NCBI RefSeq assembly: GCF_030527935.1
Contig: NZ_JAUMZV010000001.1
Span: forward strand, 62,001 to 126,000
Source of the DNA: Kingella sp. (in: b-proteobacteria)
Lineage (GTDB): Bacteria > Pseudomonadota > Gammaproteobacteria > Burkholderiales > Neisseriaceae
Direction: 5' to 3'
Length of the DNA: 64,000 nt
Within the stretch, counting starts at the first letter, position 1; each line of letters begins with the position of its first letter. This document shows, piece after piece, positions 33,632 through 42,911 of this stretch. The notes under the pieces are model-generated. The model made no database searches and was not told the origin of the DNA. It was given only the letters and a program-made list of their open reading frames with translations. Made by a program: the position numbers and the translations under genes.

Positions 33632-36552
33632 TGCAAACTTTATTTGAGTATTTTTCCGAGCGTTTTGTGTTGAAAAAACTGGTGTTTGTAAACAGCGCGG
33701 GGCATTGTTTTACCGAGATTGACATCGACCGCCATCTGGCGGTGTTCGGGCAGAACAACAAGGGCAAAACTTCAATACTCAACGCGCTGAAACTGTTTCT
33801 GCTGCCCGAGGAAAACCTGAAAGACTGCAAAAATAAGTTTGCTTTCCGCGATTCCAAAGGCGGTTTTTACAGCGGCGGCGAGAGCCACCGCCATTATTTT
33901 CCCGACGATTTTTCCTTTATCGTGCTGGAAGCCGCAAACCGCCACGGCGTGTTTTGCCAAATCCTGTATCGCAACAAAAACGAGCATGGCTACGGGCGTG
34001 TGCTGCTGGCACAACCGTTTGATGAAATAAGATATTTGTTTTGGAACACGCAAAGCAGCCTGAATGACGGCTTGGGCGAAAAAGCCGCCGATGCTTCGCT
34101 GAAAACGATGTTGGACACGCTGAAAAAACTGGGCGGCGAGACGGTGGCGGACAAAAAAGACATCCGCCAAAAGCTGTTTAACGAGGGCGAATACAGCATC
34201 GAGGAAGGTCAGTTTTGCATTTTGCCGTTTGCAGGCGGCGGAAACGAGCGCGAAATCAAAGCATTCCGCAATCTGTTCCAGCTTGCCTACGACATTGGTG
34301 CGAATGAAAAACGCACGCTGCCCGATGCGGCGGCTGCGGTGTTGGAGGGCGAAAAACAACGGGCAAACGAGCGTTTGGACAGCGATTTGCAGGACATTTT
34401 GTCCGAAGAAAAAGAATTAATTGCCGAACGCGATTATTTGCAAGATTGTGCCAACCAGCAGGCAAACTGGCACAGCCTATACCAATTACGCGAGAGTACG
34501 CAGCGGCAGGCATTGGCAGCGGCGCAGGGTTATACCGATTTTGCGGCGGCACTGTTGCAGGCGCAGCAGAATGCGGGCGGCGAAATGCGGCAGTTGCAGG
34601 CGCGCAAGCAAACGCTGTTGGAAGCGAAAACCGCCGCCGAAAACCGCAAAGGCAGCCTGAAAACGGAAAAAGACAAACAGTCGGGCATATTGGGTGAGCG
34701 GGAACAGCATTATCAAAAAGCCAAAGAAACGGTAAACCGTGCCACCGCCGTGTGCGAGCGTTATCCCAATTGGACGCTGGACAAAATCAAAGAAACGCTG
34801 GATGCGGAAAAACGCCGTTTGCAGCAGCAATCCGAAAGCCTGCAAAGCATAGAAACCGCGCGGCGGGATTTTCAGGCTGCCTTACAACGGCGCAAGCAGG
34901 CGGAAACGGATATCAAAAAGATTGAAAACCAGCTGGCGCAAAACCGCGACTGCCTGCCCGATTTTCTGCCCGATGCGCACAGCCGCAATGTGTTGGGCAG
35001 CCTGAACGCCAATTTCAACACCTTGTCGGTGCAGCCCGATGCCGAAGCAAAACAGCGTATTAGCGAGTTTGCCGCGCTGTTTGCCGAGCAAAACGGCGGG
35101 CTGGCTTTTTTGGGCGAAACCATGCCGAAAACGCCGTTTCAGGTTTACAACAAAGCGCAACAGCAGGAATTGCTGCAACAGAATTTGAGTGAAGCAAAGC
35201 AGCGTTACGAAACCGCCAACCAAAAAATGGACACTTTATCCGCCGCGCTTTCGGGCAGCCCTGAAAATCTGGCTGCTGAACAAAAAGCCTGCCAGCGCGA
35301 ACTGGCGCGGGTGGAAGACGAACTCAAACTCATCATGCTGTGGGACAGCAATCAGGCGCAATGCGAAGATACATGTCGTCTGAAAGACGAAACGGCGGCA
35401 CGTTTGGAAGAATTATCGCTGCAATACGACAGCGCGGCGCAGGCGGCGGATACTGCCAAACAAGAGTTTGACGAGCATTTGGCGTTGCTGTACGAAGTGG
35501 AAGAGCGGCACAAAAACCATCGGCGGCTGCAAGAGCGGCTGAACGCCTGCCAACAGCAGCGCGGCAGCGAATTGGGCGGATTGTCTGCTACTTTGCTGCC
35601 CGAGCCGTGCCAAGCGGCAGAAGGCAGCCTGAAAGCGGTGGAAACCGCGTTTGCCGAGTGGCGCAGGCTGCAAACCGAGCGCGATGCGCTGTTGCAGCAG
35701 ATGCTGAAATCGGGCGTGTTGCGCGATGGGCAGTTTGTTGATTTTTCGTATAAAACCGAGTTCGTGCCTGATGAGTTTGACAACTGCTACACCGCCCTGC
35801 AAACCCTGTACAACAATCTGGAATCCGAGCAGCGCAATTTTGACCACCGTCTTGCCGCCCACACCAAACACGCGCTGATTCGTGTGCAGGAATTGGAAGA
35901 TGCCGCCAAGCAAATCCGCGAATTTGAACGCGAAATCAATCAGGAATTTTGTAACCACCGCATTTCCGATTTGGAAGAAATCCGCGTCTCTTTCAGGCTG
36001 CATCCGAATTTTGAACAGCTTTTAAACAAGCTGGGCAATATTGACCGCGTTTCGGGCAATGGTTTGGACAAAAATTTCTACGAGCTTATCCGCCAGTTTA
36101 CCCAAGCGTTTTTTGACAATAACAGCGGCCGCAGCACGCTGGATATGGCGGGCATTATTCAGGAGGTCGGCTACACCTGCCGCAAAAAGGGCGAAGACAA
36201 GGCCACCTCCACCAGCCAATCCACCGGCACCAACACCATGATTAACTGCCTGCTGTTTTCCACCCTGCTCAACCGCCTGATGCGCCGTTCCACCGCGCTG
36301 ACCATGCCGCTGGTGTTGGACGAAATGGACAAATTGGACGGCGAAAACCTATCCGAGTTTGTCAAAATTGCCGAAAAGCATCATTTTGCCGTATTCGGCA
36401 CCTGCCCCGATCTCACGCCCAAAGTGATGGCGGCGGTGAGCAATTATCTGAATTTGGAATATTTTTCCGCCGAATACCCCTACAACGCCCGCAACACCAT
36501 TCTCTACCACAGCGGCGCGGAACGGTTGATAACTGACGGAGACGCGCCATGA
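33631..36552 (+). CDS. Wadjet JetC/MksB-like SMC ATPase
   Basis: A 973-aa SMC-family motor that extrudes DNA loops. Walker A is GQNNKGKTS at residues 41-49. A long coiled coil rich in Gln, Glu and Lys covers about 240-850, with a hinge-like break near 420-500. The signature STSQSTGTNTM lies near 859, and Walker B LVLDEMDKLD has Asp897 and Glu898. The NNKGKTS form of Walker A is typical of MukB/MksB relatives. The stop overlaps the next start by four bases (ATGA). It contains DUS of both dialects, for example a one-mismatch relative of AGGTCGTCTGAA at 35373-35384. Confidence 0.9.
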   Translation: MQTLFEYFSERFVLKKLVFVNSAGHCFTEIDIDRHLAVFGQNNKGKTSILNALKLFLLPEENLKDCKNKFAFRDSKGGFYSGGESHRHYFPDDFSFIVLEAANRHGVFCQILYRNKNEHGYGRVLLAQPFDEIRYLFWNTQSSLNDGLGEKAADASLKTMLDTLKKLGGETVADKKDIRQKLFNEGEYSIEEGQFCILPFAGGGNEREIKAFRNLFQLAYDIGANEKRTLPDAAAAVLEGEKQRANERLDSDLQDILSEEKELIAERDYLQDCANQQANWHSLYQLRESTQRQALAAAQGYTDFAAALLQAQQNAGGEMRQLQARKQTLLEAKTAAENRKGSLKTEKDKQSGILGEREQHYQKAKETVNRATAVCERYPNWTLDKIKETLDAEKRRLQQQSESLQSIETARRDFQAALQRRKQAETDIKKIENQLAQNRDCLPDFLPDAHSRNVLGSLNANFNTLSVQPDAEAKQRISEFAALFAEQNGGLAFLGETMPKTPFQVYNKAQQQELLQQNLSEAKQRYETANQKMDTLSAALSGSPENLAAEQKACQRELARVEDELKLIMLWDSNQAQCEDTCRLKDETAARLEELSLQYDSAAQAADTAKQEFDEHLALLYEVEERHKNHRRLQERLNACQQQRGSELGGLSATLLPEPCQAAEGSLKAVETAFAEWRRLQTERDALLQQMLKSGVLRDGQFVDFSYKTEFVPDEFDNCYTALQTLYNNLESEQRNFDHRLAAHTKHALIRVQELEDAAKQIREFEREINQEFCNHRISDLEEIRVSFRLHPNFEQLLNKLGNIDRVSGNGLDKNFYELIRQFTQAFFDNNSGRSTLDMAGIIQEVGYTCRKKGEDKATSTSQSTGTNTMINCLLFSTLLNRLMRRSTALTMPLVLDEMDKLDGENLSEFVKIAEKHHFAVFGTCPDLTPKVMAAVSNYLNLEYFSAEYPYNARNTILYHSGAERLITDGDAP

Positions 36553-37922
36553 AAGTAAACGCCGATGCCGTGCTGCTGATGCTGATTCAGCGCAAAGCGT
36601 TCTTTTTCAGGCTGCTGGACGAAATGGACAAGCACCACGACACCCTGCCGCTGCCGTTTTACAAACAAGCGTTTTTCCACGAGTTGAACCAGATTTCAGA
36701 CGGCCTCGAACGCGAAAAATTCCAAAACGCGATGCAGCCTGAAAACCTGTATGACGCGGGTTTGCTGGTGAGTTTGGACCATCACGCAGGCAGCCTGAAA
36801 TGGCAGGGCTTCGTCAGCGAAATGTTCCGCCACCTTGACCGCGCCCGCCTGCGCCGCCTGACCGACCCCGAGCTGCAACAGTTCCGCGAGCGCATTTTTT
36901 CGCTGGCAGACAAATTGTCCGCATTGGAAAACCAAGTCGGCAGCGCGCAATGGAACGACACCGTGCGCCCTGCTTTTGACACGCTGCACGAAATCCACGC
37001 CCGCATCCGCGAAAACACCGAATCGCTGCGCCACCGCGCCGAACACCTTGCCGAAATCGTGGACGGCAGCGACCTTGCCGATGCCGCCGACAGCGAAAAA
37101 AGCCGCGCCGCGCTCGATGAAATCGGCAGCATCTACCGCCGCAGCATCCTGCCGTTGTTAGAATTTCTCAACCAAGACGAAGACATCAAAGACGGCAAAA
37201 CCCCAATGGGCGGCATCGATGCTATTGCCGATTTGTTTTCGCGTACCGGTCAGCACGCCCACGCCCGCCGCGTGCTGCTGGTTAAAAACGGCATCCGCAG
37301 CTTCTATAAAGACATCTACCGCATCAGGCAGGATATGGAACGCTATGTGCGCCAAAGCGAAACCATGCGCCGCCAGTACGATGCCGTCGAAACCTTGTAC
37401 AACCGCCTGCGCCAAGCCGTTGGAACGCTGCAAGACGGCAGACTGCGTGGCAGCAAAATCTCGTTTCAGGCTGCCTTGTCGCACCCCTTTCCCCATTTTG
37501 TCCTGCACAAACCCCATTACGACAAACCCATCAACTGGCAGCAGGGCAGCGAAGCGGCGCGGTTTGCCGAACACCTGCGCGTGCAGCTTGACCGCACCGA
37601 GCCGCCCCAAACCAATATCCGCGTAGCAAGGCAGCCTGAAAACAGCATACAGGCATTAAAACAGCGGCAGCACGAAAGCCGTCTGAAACAGCTTGTCCGC
37701 CAATACCGCGTGCCCGTTTCAGACGACCTGCACCGCAGCCTGCACGATTATCTGCAACACCGCCTGCCCGACTACACCTTGGCCGATTTGTCCAACGCAT
37801 TAAGCTGGCTGCGCATCCTACACCACGTCCGCCCCGTGCCCGTATTTGGGCTGAAAAGCCTACATCACCGCCACCAAACCCTGCACTACCACGCACTCAG
37901 CAACGAGGTCAGACATGATTGA
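36549..37922 (+). CDS. Wadjet JetA/MksF-like kleisin subunit
   Basis: A 457-aa mostly helical protein. The N-terminal winged-helix region (FFFRLLDEMDKHHDTLPLPFYKQ, read as FFRLLDEMDKHHDTLPLPFY) and long central helices fit the kleisin that bridges the SMC heads and binds the KITE subunit. It overlaps JetC by four bases and JetB by eight, so the subunits are probably made in fixed ratio. An exact AGGCCGTCTGAA uptake sequence (Neisseria AG-DUS) lies at 36695-36706, and AGGTCGTCTGAA at 37718-37729. Assignment rests on order, size and helix pattern. Confidence 0.8.
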   Translation: MKVNADAVLLMLIQRKAFFFRLLDEMDKHHDTLPLPFYKQAFFHELNQISDGLEREKFQNAMQPENLYDAGLLVSLDHHAGSLKWQGFVSEMFRHLDRARLRRLTDPELQQFRERIFSLADKLSALENQVGSAQWNDTVRPAFDTLHEIHARIRENTESLRHRAEHLAEIVDGSDLADAADSEKSRAALDEIGSIYRRSILPLLEFLNQDEDIKDGKTPMGGIDAIADLFSRTGQHAHARRVLLVKNGIRSFYKDIYRIRQDMERYVRQSETMRRQYDAVETLYNRLRQAVGTLQDGRLRGSKISFQAALSHPFPHFVLHKPHYDKPINWQQGSEAARFAEHLRVQLDRTEPPQTNIRVARQPENSIQALKQRQHESRLKQLVRQYRVPVSDDLHRSLHDYLQHRLPDYTLADLSNALSWLRILHHVRPVPVFGLKSLHHRHQTLHYHALSNEVRHD

Positions 37923-38487
37923 TACCAAACGCAGCCAACAAATCTACGACATCCTTATCAACGGCAAAATCCTCAACCGCCGCCGCTACGACCCGATACG
38001 CAACAGTTTTGCCGAAGACGAACTGTTCCAAGAACTCTCGTCCCAATATGAAAGCGAAAACGGCTACCGTGCCCTGTATCAGCGCATCGGCTGCGAACTC
38101 GTGCTGCGCCCCGACTACGCCTACCTCAAAGAACACAGCGCAGAAGACGACAAAAGCAGCCAAACCGCCACCGCCATCCAAGCCCTGCTCACCGTAATGG
38201 CGAAAACCGCCCTGTCGCGCAATTACCGCTTTGAGCTGCTCACCGCCGCCGAAGCAGGATTCAGACGCGAACTGGCCGAAGCCGCCGACCAAGACCCCGA
38301 AATGCGCCGCATCCTCGCCGCCTGCCACTGCAACAACGCACCGCTGTGGAACGAAATCAACCGCCTGCTGCTGCGCCGCAATATCGTTTTTGAAAACGCA
38401 CGCGGCAATTTTGTGCTGACCGATGCAGGGCGGGATTTTTTTGAAGAATTGTTTGCCCAAGCGGAAAATGCTGCGCCATTAGAATAA
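37915..38487 (+). CDS. Wadjet JetB/MksE-like KITE subunit
   Basis: A 190-aa protein. The blocks IYDILINGKILNRRRYDP, YRALYQRIGCELVL and the C-terminal FVLTDAGRDFFEEL are typical of MksE/JetB (DUF4194-like) winged-helix proteins, which dimerise on the kleisin. It starts eight bases inside JetA. It is the last gene of the four-gene unit; a dispersed repeat follows. Confidence 0.82.
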   Translation: MIDTKRSQQIYDILINGKILNRRRYDPIRNSFAEDELFQELSSQYESENGYRALYQRIGCELVLRPDYAYLKEHSAEDDKSSQTATAIQALLTVMAKTALSRNYRFELLTAAEAGFRRELAEAADQDPEMRRILAACHCNNAPLWNEINRLLLRRNIVFENARGNFVLTDAGRDFFEELFAQAENAAPLE

Positions 38488-38498
38488 ATCAACAATCA

Positions 38499-38560
38499 GC
38501 GAGTAGGGTGTGTGAGCTTGCTCACGCACCGTTTAGCAATGCTTCATAGTGCGCGACTCA
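38499..38560. repeat. Palindromic dispersed repeat, copy B (partial)
   Basis: GCGAGTAGGGTGTGTGAGC followed by TTGCTCACGCACCGTTTAGC matches the family seen at 24045-24123 and 59400-59475. The outer complementary end is missing, so only half of the element is present directly after the Wadjet locus. Confidence 0.7.
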
Positions 38561-38589
38561 TACCGTTTTATTTTTAAGAAAGAAAACCC

Positions 38590-38925
38590 ATGAACCTTAC
38601 CCTCGAACAAGCCCAACAGCGCATCAACGAAATCCAAACTCTCTACCGCCAATGGCTGCAACTTTTGCCACAGCTTGAAGCCGCGCAACAGCAATGGCAG
38701 CAGGCGGCGCAGATTATGGCAGAGCTGGACAAGTTTTATGCCACCGAATATATGGAATACATGGATGCTGTGGCAGATGGTTTGCCCGTGTCGCTGCGCA
38801 CCGAAGGCGAATACAGCGTGTTGAGCGAAGACGCGCTGTTTGACGCGTTCGCCGACTACACCCGCCTTGCGTGGCAGCAGCTGCGCGATGCCACCGCCGC
38901 GCTTGACCCTGAAAACCGCGTGTAA
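38590..38925 (+). CDS. DUF4298 family protein
   Basis: A 111-aa helical protein of unknown function. LTLEQAQQRINEIQTLYRQW at the N-terminus, the QQAAQIMAELDKFYATEYMEY block and EGEYSVLSEDALFDAF are the DUF4298 pattern. AAGAAAGAAAACCC lies upstream of the ATG. It stands between the Wadjet locus and recA; nothing ties it to either. Confidence 0.85.
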   Translation: MNLTLEQAQQRINEIQTLYRQWLQLLPQLEAAQQQWQQAAQIMAELDKFYATEYMEYMDAVADGLPVSLRTEGEYSVLSEDALFDAFADYTRLAWQQLRDATAALDPENRV

Positions 38926-39068
38926 GGCAGCCTGAAACCGTACAAACCGCACAGCCAAACGAAACAACAAAGCAAAAACAACACCATCATACAATCCCAT
39001 TTCAGGCAGCCTGAAAACTATGCGATAATCCGCCCCCATTCCAAACCTATTCAACAAGAGACACAATC

Positions 39069-40172
39069 ATGGCAGAAAAAAAATCCGACAAAAACACCGA
39101 TAAACCAGTTGACAAAGCCACCGCGCTCAAAGCCGCCCTTGCCCAAATTGAAAAAAGTTTCGGCAAAGGCGCGATTATGAAAATGGACGGCAGCACCCCG
39201 CAAGAAGAGCTGCAAGTCATCTCCACAGGCTCGCTGGGACTTGACCTTGCCCTAGGCGTAGGCGGCTTGCCACGCGGGCGCATCGTAGAAATTTTTGGCC
39301 CAGAATCATCAGGCAAAACCACGCTTTGCCTAGAAACCATCGCCCAATGCCAAAAAATGGGCGGTGTGTGCGCCTTTATTGATGCCGAAAACGCCTTTGA
39401 CCCCGTTTACGCCCGCAAACTCGGCGTAAAAGTGGAAGATTTGATGGTGTCACAGCCCGACACGGGCGAACAAGGGCTAGAAATCTGCGATATGCTGGTG
39501 CGTTCAGGCGGCGTGGACATGGTGGTGATTGACTCCGTTGCCGCGCTGGTACCCGAAGCTGAAATTGAGGGCGACATGGGCGACAGCCACGTTGGCTTGC
39601 AAGCCCGCCTGATGAGCCAAGCCCTGCGCAAGCTCACAGGACACATCAAAAAAACCAACACGCTGGTGGTGTTCATCAACCAACTCCGCATGAAAATTGG
39701 CGTGATGTTTGGCAACCCTGAAACCACCACAGGCGGCAACGCGCTGAAATTCTATTCATCTGTGCGCATAGACATTCGCGGCACAACGCAAATCAAACCC
39801 GCAGGCAAAGACAAAGATAAAGACGAAATGCCCATCGGCAAAGAAACCAAAGTGAAAGTGGTGAAAAACAAAGTTGCGCCACCTTTCCGCACCGCCGAAT
39901 TTGACATCCTTTACGGCGAGGGCATCAGCTGGGAGGGCGAATTGATTGATTTGGGCGACAAATACGGCATCATTGAAAAATCAGGCGCATGGTACAGTTA
40001 CAACGGCAACAAAATCGGACAAGGCAAAGAAAACGTGCGCATCTGGTTGAAAGAAAACCCAGAAATCGCCAACGAAATCGCCGCTAAAATCCGCGCCGAA
40101 GGCTTGGTGAACCCCATCATCACCGAAGGCGTGTTGGATGAAACCGATGGCGAAATGCCTGACGAAGAATAA
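39069..40172 (+). CDS. recA: Recombinase RecA
   Basis: A 367-aa strand-exchange ATPase. Walker A GPESSGKTTL, Walker B VDMVVIDSVAAL, loop L2 FINQLRMKIGVMFGNPETTTGG (read as FINQLRMKIG and GNPETTTGG) and the acidic tail (DETDGEMPDEE) are intact. The Lys/Asp-rich N-terminus is slightly extended. ACAAGAGACACAATC precedes the start. No lexA box is visible, in line with the lack of a classic SOS response in neisserial relatives. A DUS-pair terminator follows, then the prophage. Confidence 0.98.
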   Translation: MAEKKSDKNTDKPVDKATALKAALAQIEKSFGKGAIMKMDGSTPQEELQVISTGSLGLDLALGVGGLPRGRIVEIFGPESSGKTTLCLETIAQCQKMGGVCAFIDAENAFDPVYARKLGVKVEDLMVSQPDTGEQGLEICDMLVRSGGVDMVVIDSVAALVPEAEIEGDMGDSHVGLQARLMSQALRKLTGHIKKTNTLVVFINQLRMKIGVMFGNPETTTGGNALKFYSSVRIDIRGTTQIKPAGKDKDKDEMPIGKETKVKVVKNKVAPPFRTAEFDILYGEGISWEGELIDLGDKYGIIEKSGAWYSYNGNKIGQGKENVRIWLKENPEIANEIAAKIRAEGLVNPIITEGVLDETDGEMPDEE

Positions 40173-40195
40173 TCGGCAAAGTTAGATAGCTAGAT

Positions 40196-40267
40196 AGGCA
40201 GCCTGAAAACAAGATAGTGCGTTTTAGCTACGCTGAAACTCACTTCGCTCGTTTTCAGGCTGCCTTG
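40196..40267 (+). terminator. DUS-pair hairpin after recA
   Basis: AGGCAGCCTGAAAAC at 40196-40210 and its complement GTTTTCAGGCTGCCT (about 40250-40264) flank about 40 bases that contain a further imperfect inverted repeat. It marks the last clearly chromosomal sequence before the prophage. Confidence 0.7.
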
Positions 40268-40300
40268 TATATTTGAAGCTCCACAAGGGGCATCATATCT

Positions 40301-40339
40301 GACAGTATCTTAGGCAACAAGCCATTATACACCGCAAGG
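40301..40339 (+). repeat. Shared 35-39 nt element, left copy
   Basis: ACAGTATCTTAGGCAACAAG and the following GCCATTATACACCGCAAGG match, with few differences, the segment 47566-47600 just before the IS110 gene. Both copies keep the small hairpin GGC-AAnAA-GCC and the closing GCAAGG. Confidence 0.65.
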
Positions 40340-40344
40340 CTGAT

Positions 40345-40377
40345 AGCCCCTTACTTAAACGAGTTAAGGGGCTTTTA
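40345..40377 (+). terminator. Intrinsic terminator just before the first phage gene
   Basis: AGCCCCTTA (40345-40353) pairs with TAAGGGGCT (40365-40373) and is followed by TTTTA. It ends three bases before the ATG at 40380, so it may end a transcript that enters from the phage genome end, or act as an attenuator. Confidence 0.7.
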
Positions 40378-40379
40378 TC

Positions 40380-40679
40380 ATGTATGAAGACAGCGCAAGA
40401 AGATACAGAAACAAAGACGATGCAAGAGTAGTTGAAATTGACTTGCAAATTATTGTTGATGAATATAGAAAAAAAGTGGAGTTGTTAGAAAAGCTAATAG
40501 CTAAAAATTCACACAACTTGACAGCATATTCAACATGGGGCTTAGAAAACGATATTTTATTAGTTATTCATCTACTTATTGACCAAAGCCTAGTGGATAA
40601 CCACTATTTCAAACAACTAGAAGCACTAAAAGACAAAGTATATGCCATTAAAGCCAAGCTAGCAGGAAACGAAAGGTAA
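40380..40679 (+). CDS. Hypothetical phage protein, 99 aa
   Basis: An AT-rich gene encoding a soluble, helical protein with two Lys/Glu-rich helices (YRKKVELLEKLIAKN and LKDKVYAIKAKLAG). I do not recognise it. Its ATG lies three bases after an intrinsic terminator, and no separate Shine-Dalgarno sequence is visible apart from GGGGC. Its place, first in the phage genome and before the replication gene, suggests an early regulatory role, which is inference. Confidence 0.6.
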   Translation: MYEDSARRYRNKDDARVVEIDLQIIVDEYRKKVELLEKLIAKNSHNLTAYSTWGLENDILLVIHLLIDQSLVDNHYFKQLEALKDKVYAIKAKLAGNER

Positions 40680-40683
40680 TGCT

Positions 40684-40944
40684 ATGAACATTGACCTATC
40701 CATCCAAATCAAACGCAACGCCGAAAACCAAAACTACCAGCTAAACATGCTGGTAATTAACCCAAGAAACACAGGCGTAATGGAAACCAATATTTGTCAA
40801 ACACTCGCCGAAGTTTGCGAAAAAATCGCCCAATTTGAAGCCAAGCATCTAAACGTTTTTGAGCACGCGATTGAGTACGAAAAAACCGACTGGCGGCAAC
40901 TTGCAAGGCAAAACCAACAAAATGCAAAGAGAGCAGCAAAATGA
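40684..40944 (+). CDS. Hypothetical phage protein, 86 aa
   Basis: A small basic protein with no signal peptide or membrane helix. CQTLAEVCEKIAQFEAKHLN forms one helix. The last codons overlap the replication gene by four bases (ATGA), so translation is coupled. The start has AGGAAACGAAAGG upstream. Function unknown; nucleic-acid binding is possible from the charge. Confidence 0.6.
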   Translation: MNIDLSIQIKRNAENQNYQLNMLVINPRNTGVMETNICQTLAEVCEKIAQFEAKHLNVFEHAIEYEKTDWRQLARQNQQNAKRAAK

Positions 40945-42473
40945 ACACCTGCGAAATTACCCAAAACCAACAAGGCACATTTGATTTATACATCAACGGT
41001 CAATTCATCCGCAGCTACACACGCAAAGCCGATGCAAAACGCGGATTTTCACGTCTAGCCAAACAAAGCACAGAAACAACAGAAGTTTCAGATACAGCGG
41101 CAAGCGTTTGCGACGGCGAGGCAGCAAACAGCCGTCAGGCGGTTGCGGACACGCAGGCGCAAAACGCCCCCGCTAGTAACACGGGGGGACAAACTGGCGC
41201 AGCTCGTGAAGCGGCGGACAAAGGCAGCAACGCCAAAAAGTCCACCCTACGCGCCCACAGTACCAAAACAAGTCAGTTCGTCATGGTAAACGGCAAACTC
41301 AAAGAAATTCCACTACGGCAAGGCAACGAAACCGCAGCCCATATAGACACACTCACCTTCACCTTTACCCAAGATGTACTGGTTGAACCCGATTTACCCA
41401 TAGACGACCAACACCCCGACAACATTCAGCAACTTGCCGTAAAACTTTCCGAACTTATGCAAACCCTAATGGGTTTCGGCATCTATCAACAAAAAAACGG
41501 CATCAACGGCTACAAATATAGCTTTGTCATGGGCACAAACACAGCCAAGTACGGCGTAATCGCTTTTGGCGGTCTCAATCAAAAAGACAGCGTCATGATA
41601 CACCTATATGGCGACGGCTTAACCGCAGCCCAAGACGGCTGGGAAAACCGCCTATATAGCTGGCTAGAAGTATTCGCCCCCTTTGCCAAAATCACCCGCA
41701 TAGACTTAGCCCACGACTTCATCAACGGCGAATTCACCCCCGACCAAGCCAAAATCGCATGGGAAAGCGGCGGTTTTGACAACAAAGGACAACACCCAAG
41801 AGCAAGGCTACACGGCTACGACTGGCTAGACGACAAACGCACAGGCAAAACCTTTTACGTAGGCACACCCAACAGCAGCCGCATGGTGCGCGTTTACGAC
41901 AAAGGTTGTGAACAAGGCGACAACAGCAGCCCATGGGTGCGCTTTGAATTACAGCTCCGCAACCGAGATTACATCATCCCACATGATATTTTAATCAGCG
42001 CAGGCAGCTACCTAACCGCCGCCTATCCCATCTGCCAAGACCTATTCAGTCGGTTTCGCGAACAACTCAAAAAAGCCGAGCGCATCAAAAAAACCGAAAT
42101 GATTAACCTAGAACACGTTTTAAAGTACGCAAGCCAAGCATGCAGCCCCTGTATTAACGCACTGGAACAGTTTGGCTTTGACGACGAAGAAATCAAAGTT
42201 TTGCTGAAAGGGGGCAAAACCAAACTCCCCAAACGCCTAGGCGCAGACAAACACGACTGCCGCCAAGCCAACGTCCAATACATCCACCAAATGAAAACCA
42301 TAGCCCAACAGCACAATACCGAAGTGCAAAGTTACATGAAAGAAATAAGCGAAAGAGAACGGCAAGCAAAATTCCATCAACGAATGGACAAGCTAGCCGA
42401 ACAAGCCAAGCTATTCCGAATGCAGCAAGCCTTTGATAACAGCTGGCAGGCAGCATGGCATAAACAACTTTAA
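40941..42473 (+). CDS. Phage replication initiation protein (Rep_trans/RstA-like)
   Basis: A 510-aa initiator of rolling-circle replication. After a variable basic N-terminus, the replication domain covers about 130-355: AHIDTLTFTFTQ (132), TRIDLAHDFINGEF (252) and VRVYDKGCEQGDNSSPWVR (316), a pattern typical of Rep_trans proteins of plasmids and Nf-type phages. The C-terminal 130 residues are a helical tail rich in Lys, Glu and Gln. It overlaps the preceding gene by four bases. The nicking Tyr cannot be assigned with certainty by eye. Confidence 0.85.
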   Translation: MNTCEITQNQQGTFDLYINGQFIRSYTRKADAKRGFSRLAKQSTETTEVSDTAASVCDGEAANSRQAVADTQAQNAPASNTGGQTGAAREAADKGSNAKKSTLRAHSTKTSQFVMVNGKLKEIPLRQGNETAAHIDTLTFTFTQDVLVEPDLPIDDQHPDNIQQLAVKLSELMQTLMGFGIYQQKNGINGYKYSFVMGTNTAKYGVIAFGGLNQKDSVMIHLYGDGLTAAQDGWENRLYSWLEVFAPFAKITRIDLAHDFINGEFTPDQAKIAWESGGFDNKGQHPRARLHGYDWLDDKRTGKTFYVGTPNSSRMVRVYDKGCEQGDNSSPWVRFELQLRNRDYIIPHDILISAGSYLTAAYPICQDLFSRFREQLKKAERIKKTEMINLEHVLKYASQACSPCINALEQFGFDDEEIKVLLKGGKTKLPKRLGADKHDCRQANVQYIHQMKTIAQQHNTEVQSYMKEISERERQAKFHQRMDKLAEQAKLFRMQQAFDNSWQAAWHKQL

Positions 42474-42497
42474 CCAACCGCCAAGAAAGGGCAACCC

Positions 42498-42818
42498 ATG
42501 AAAACACAACTTCGCAAAGTTAAATTCAACAAAGGCACAGTAGAAGGTTCAGGACAAGAATATGACTACACACGCATTTACGTAGAAATTCCTGTCTACG
42601 AACAGCAACAAAAAGAGTTTGGCGTAGATGTTTTAGAGCTGGAATACGGCACAGAAGCCGACCACATCAAACTCGCCCACCTACGCGGCAAACTTCCCTG
42701 TCCCGTAGAAGTAGAGTTTACGCCGGTTAAAAAAGGCAACGGCATGATAAACGTCGTAACCAAGCTAGAAATACTGGGTCAAGCAGCCATGAGTAGCCAA
42801 GACAAAGCCAAAGGCTAG
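42498..42818 (+). CDS. Phage single-stranded DNA-binding protein (DUF1293-like)
   Basis: A 106-aa protein of the size and position of gene V-type helix-destabilising proteins in filamentous phages. The strand-rich pattern RIYVEIPVYEQQQKEFG and PCPVEVEFTPVKKGNGMINV fits DUF1293 members of Pf1/Nf-type phages. AAGAAAGGG lies before the ATG. It would coat the plus strand before export and switch replication to single-strand production. Confidence 0.7.
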   Translation: MKTQLRKVKFNKGTVEGSGQEYDYTRIYVEIPVYEQQQKEFGVDVLELEYGTEADHIKLAHLRGKLPCPVEVEFTPVKKGNGMINVVTKLEILGQAAMSSQDKAKG

Positions 42819-42911
42819 CATTTCAGGCAGCCTAAAAGTTTATCGCGTGCAGGGCGGTCGCGCGAATAAAAGCCCCACTAACCGCCCACTTCTTAAAAAT
42901 AGGTCAATGCC

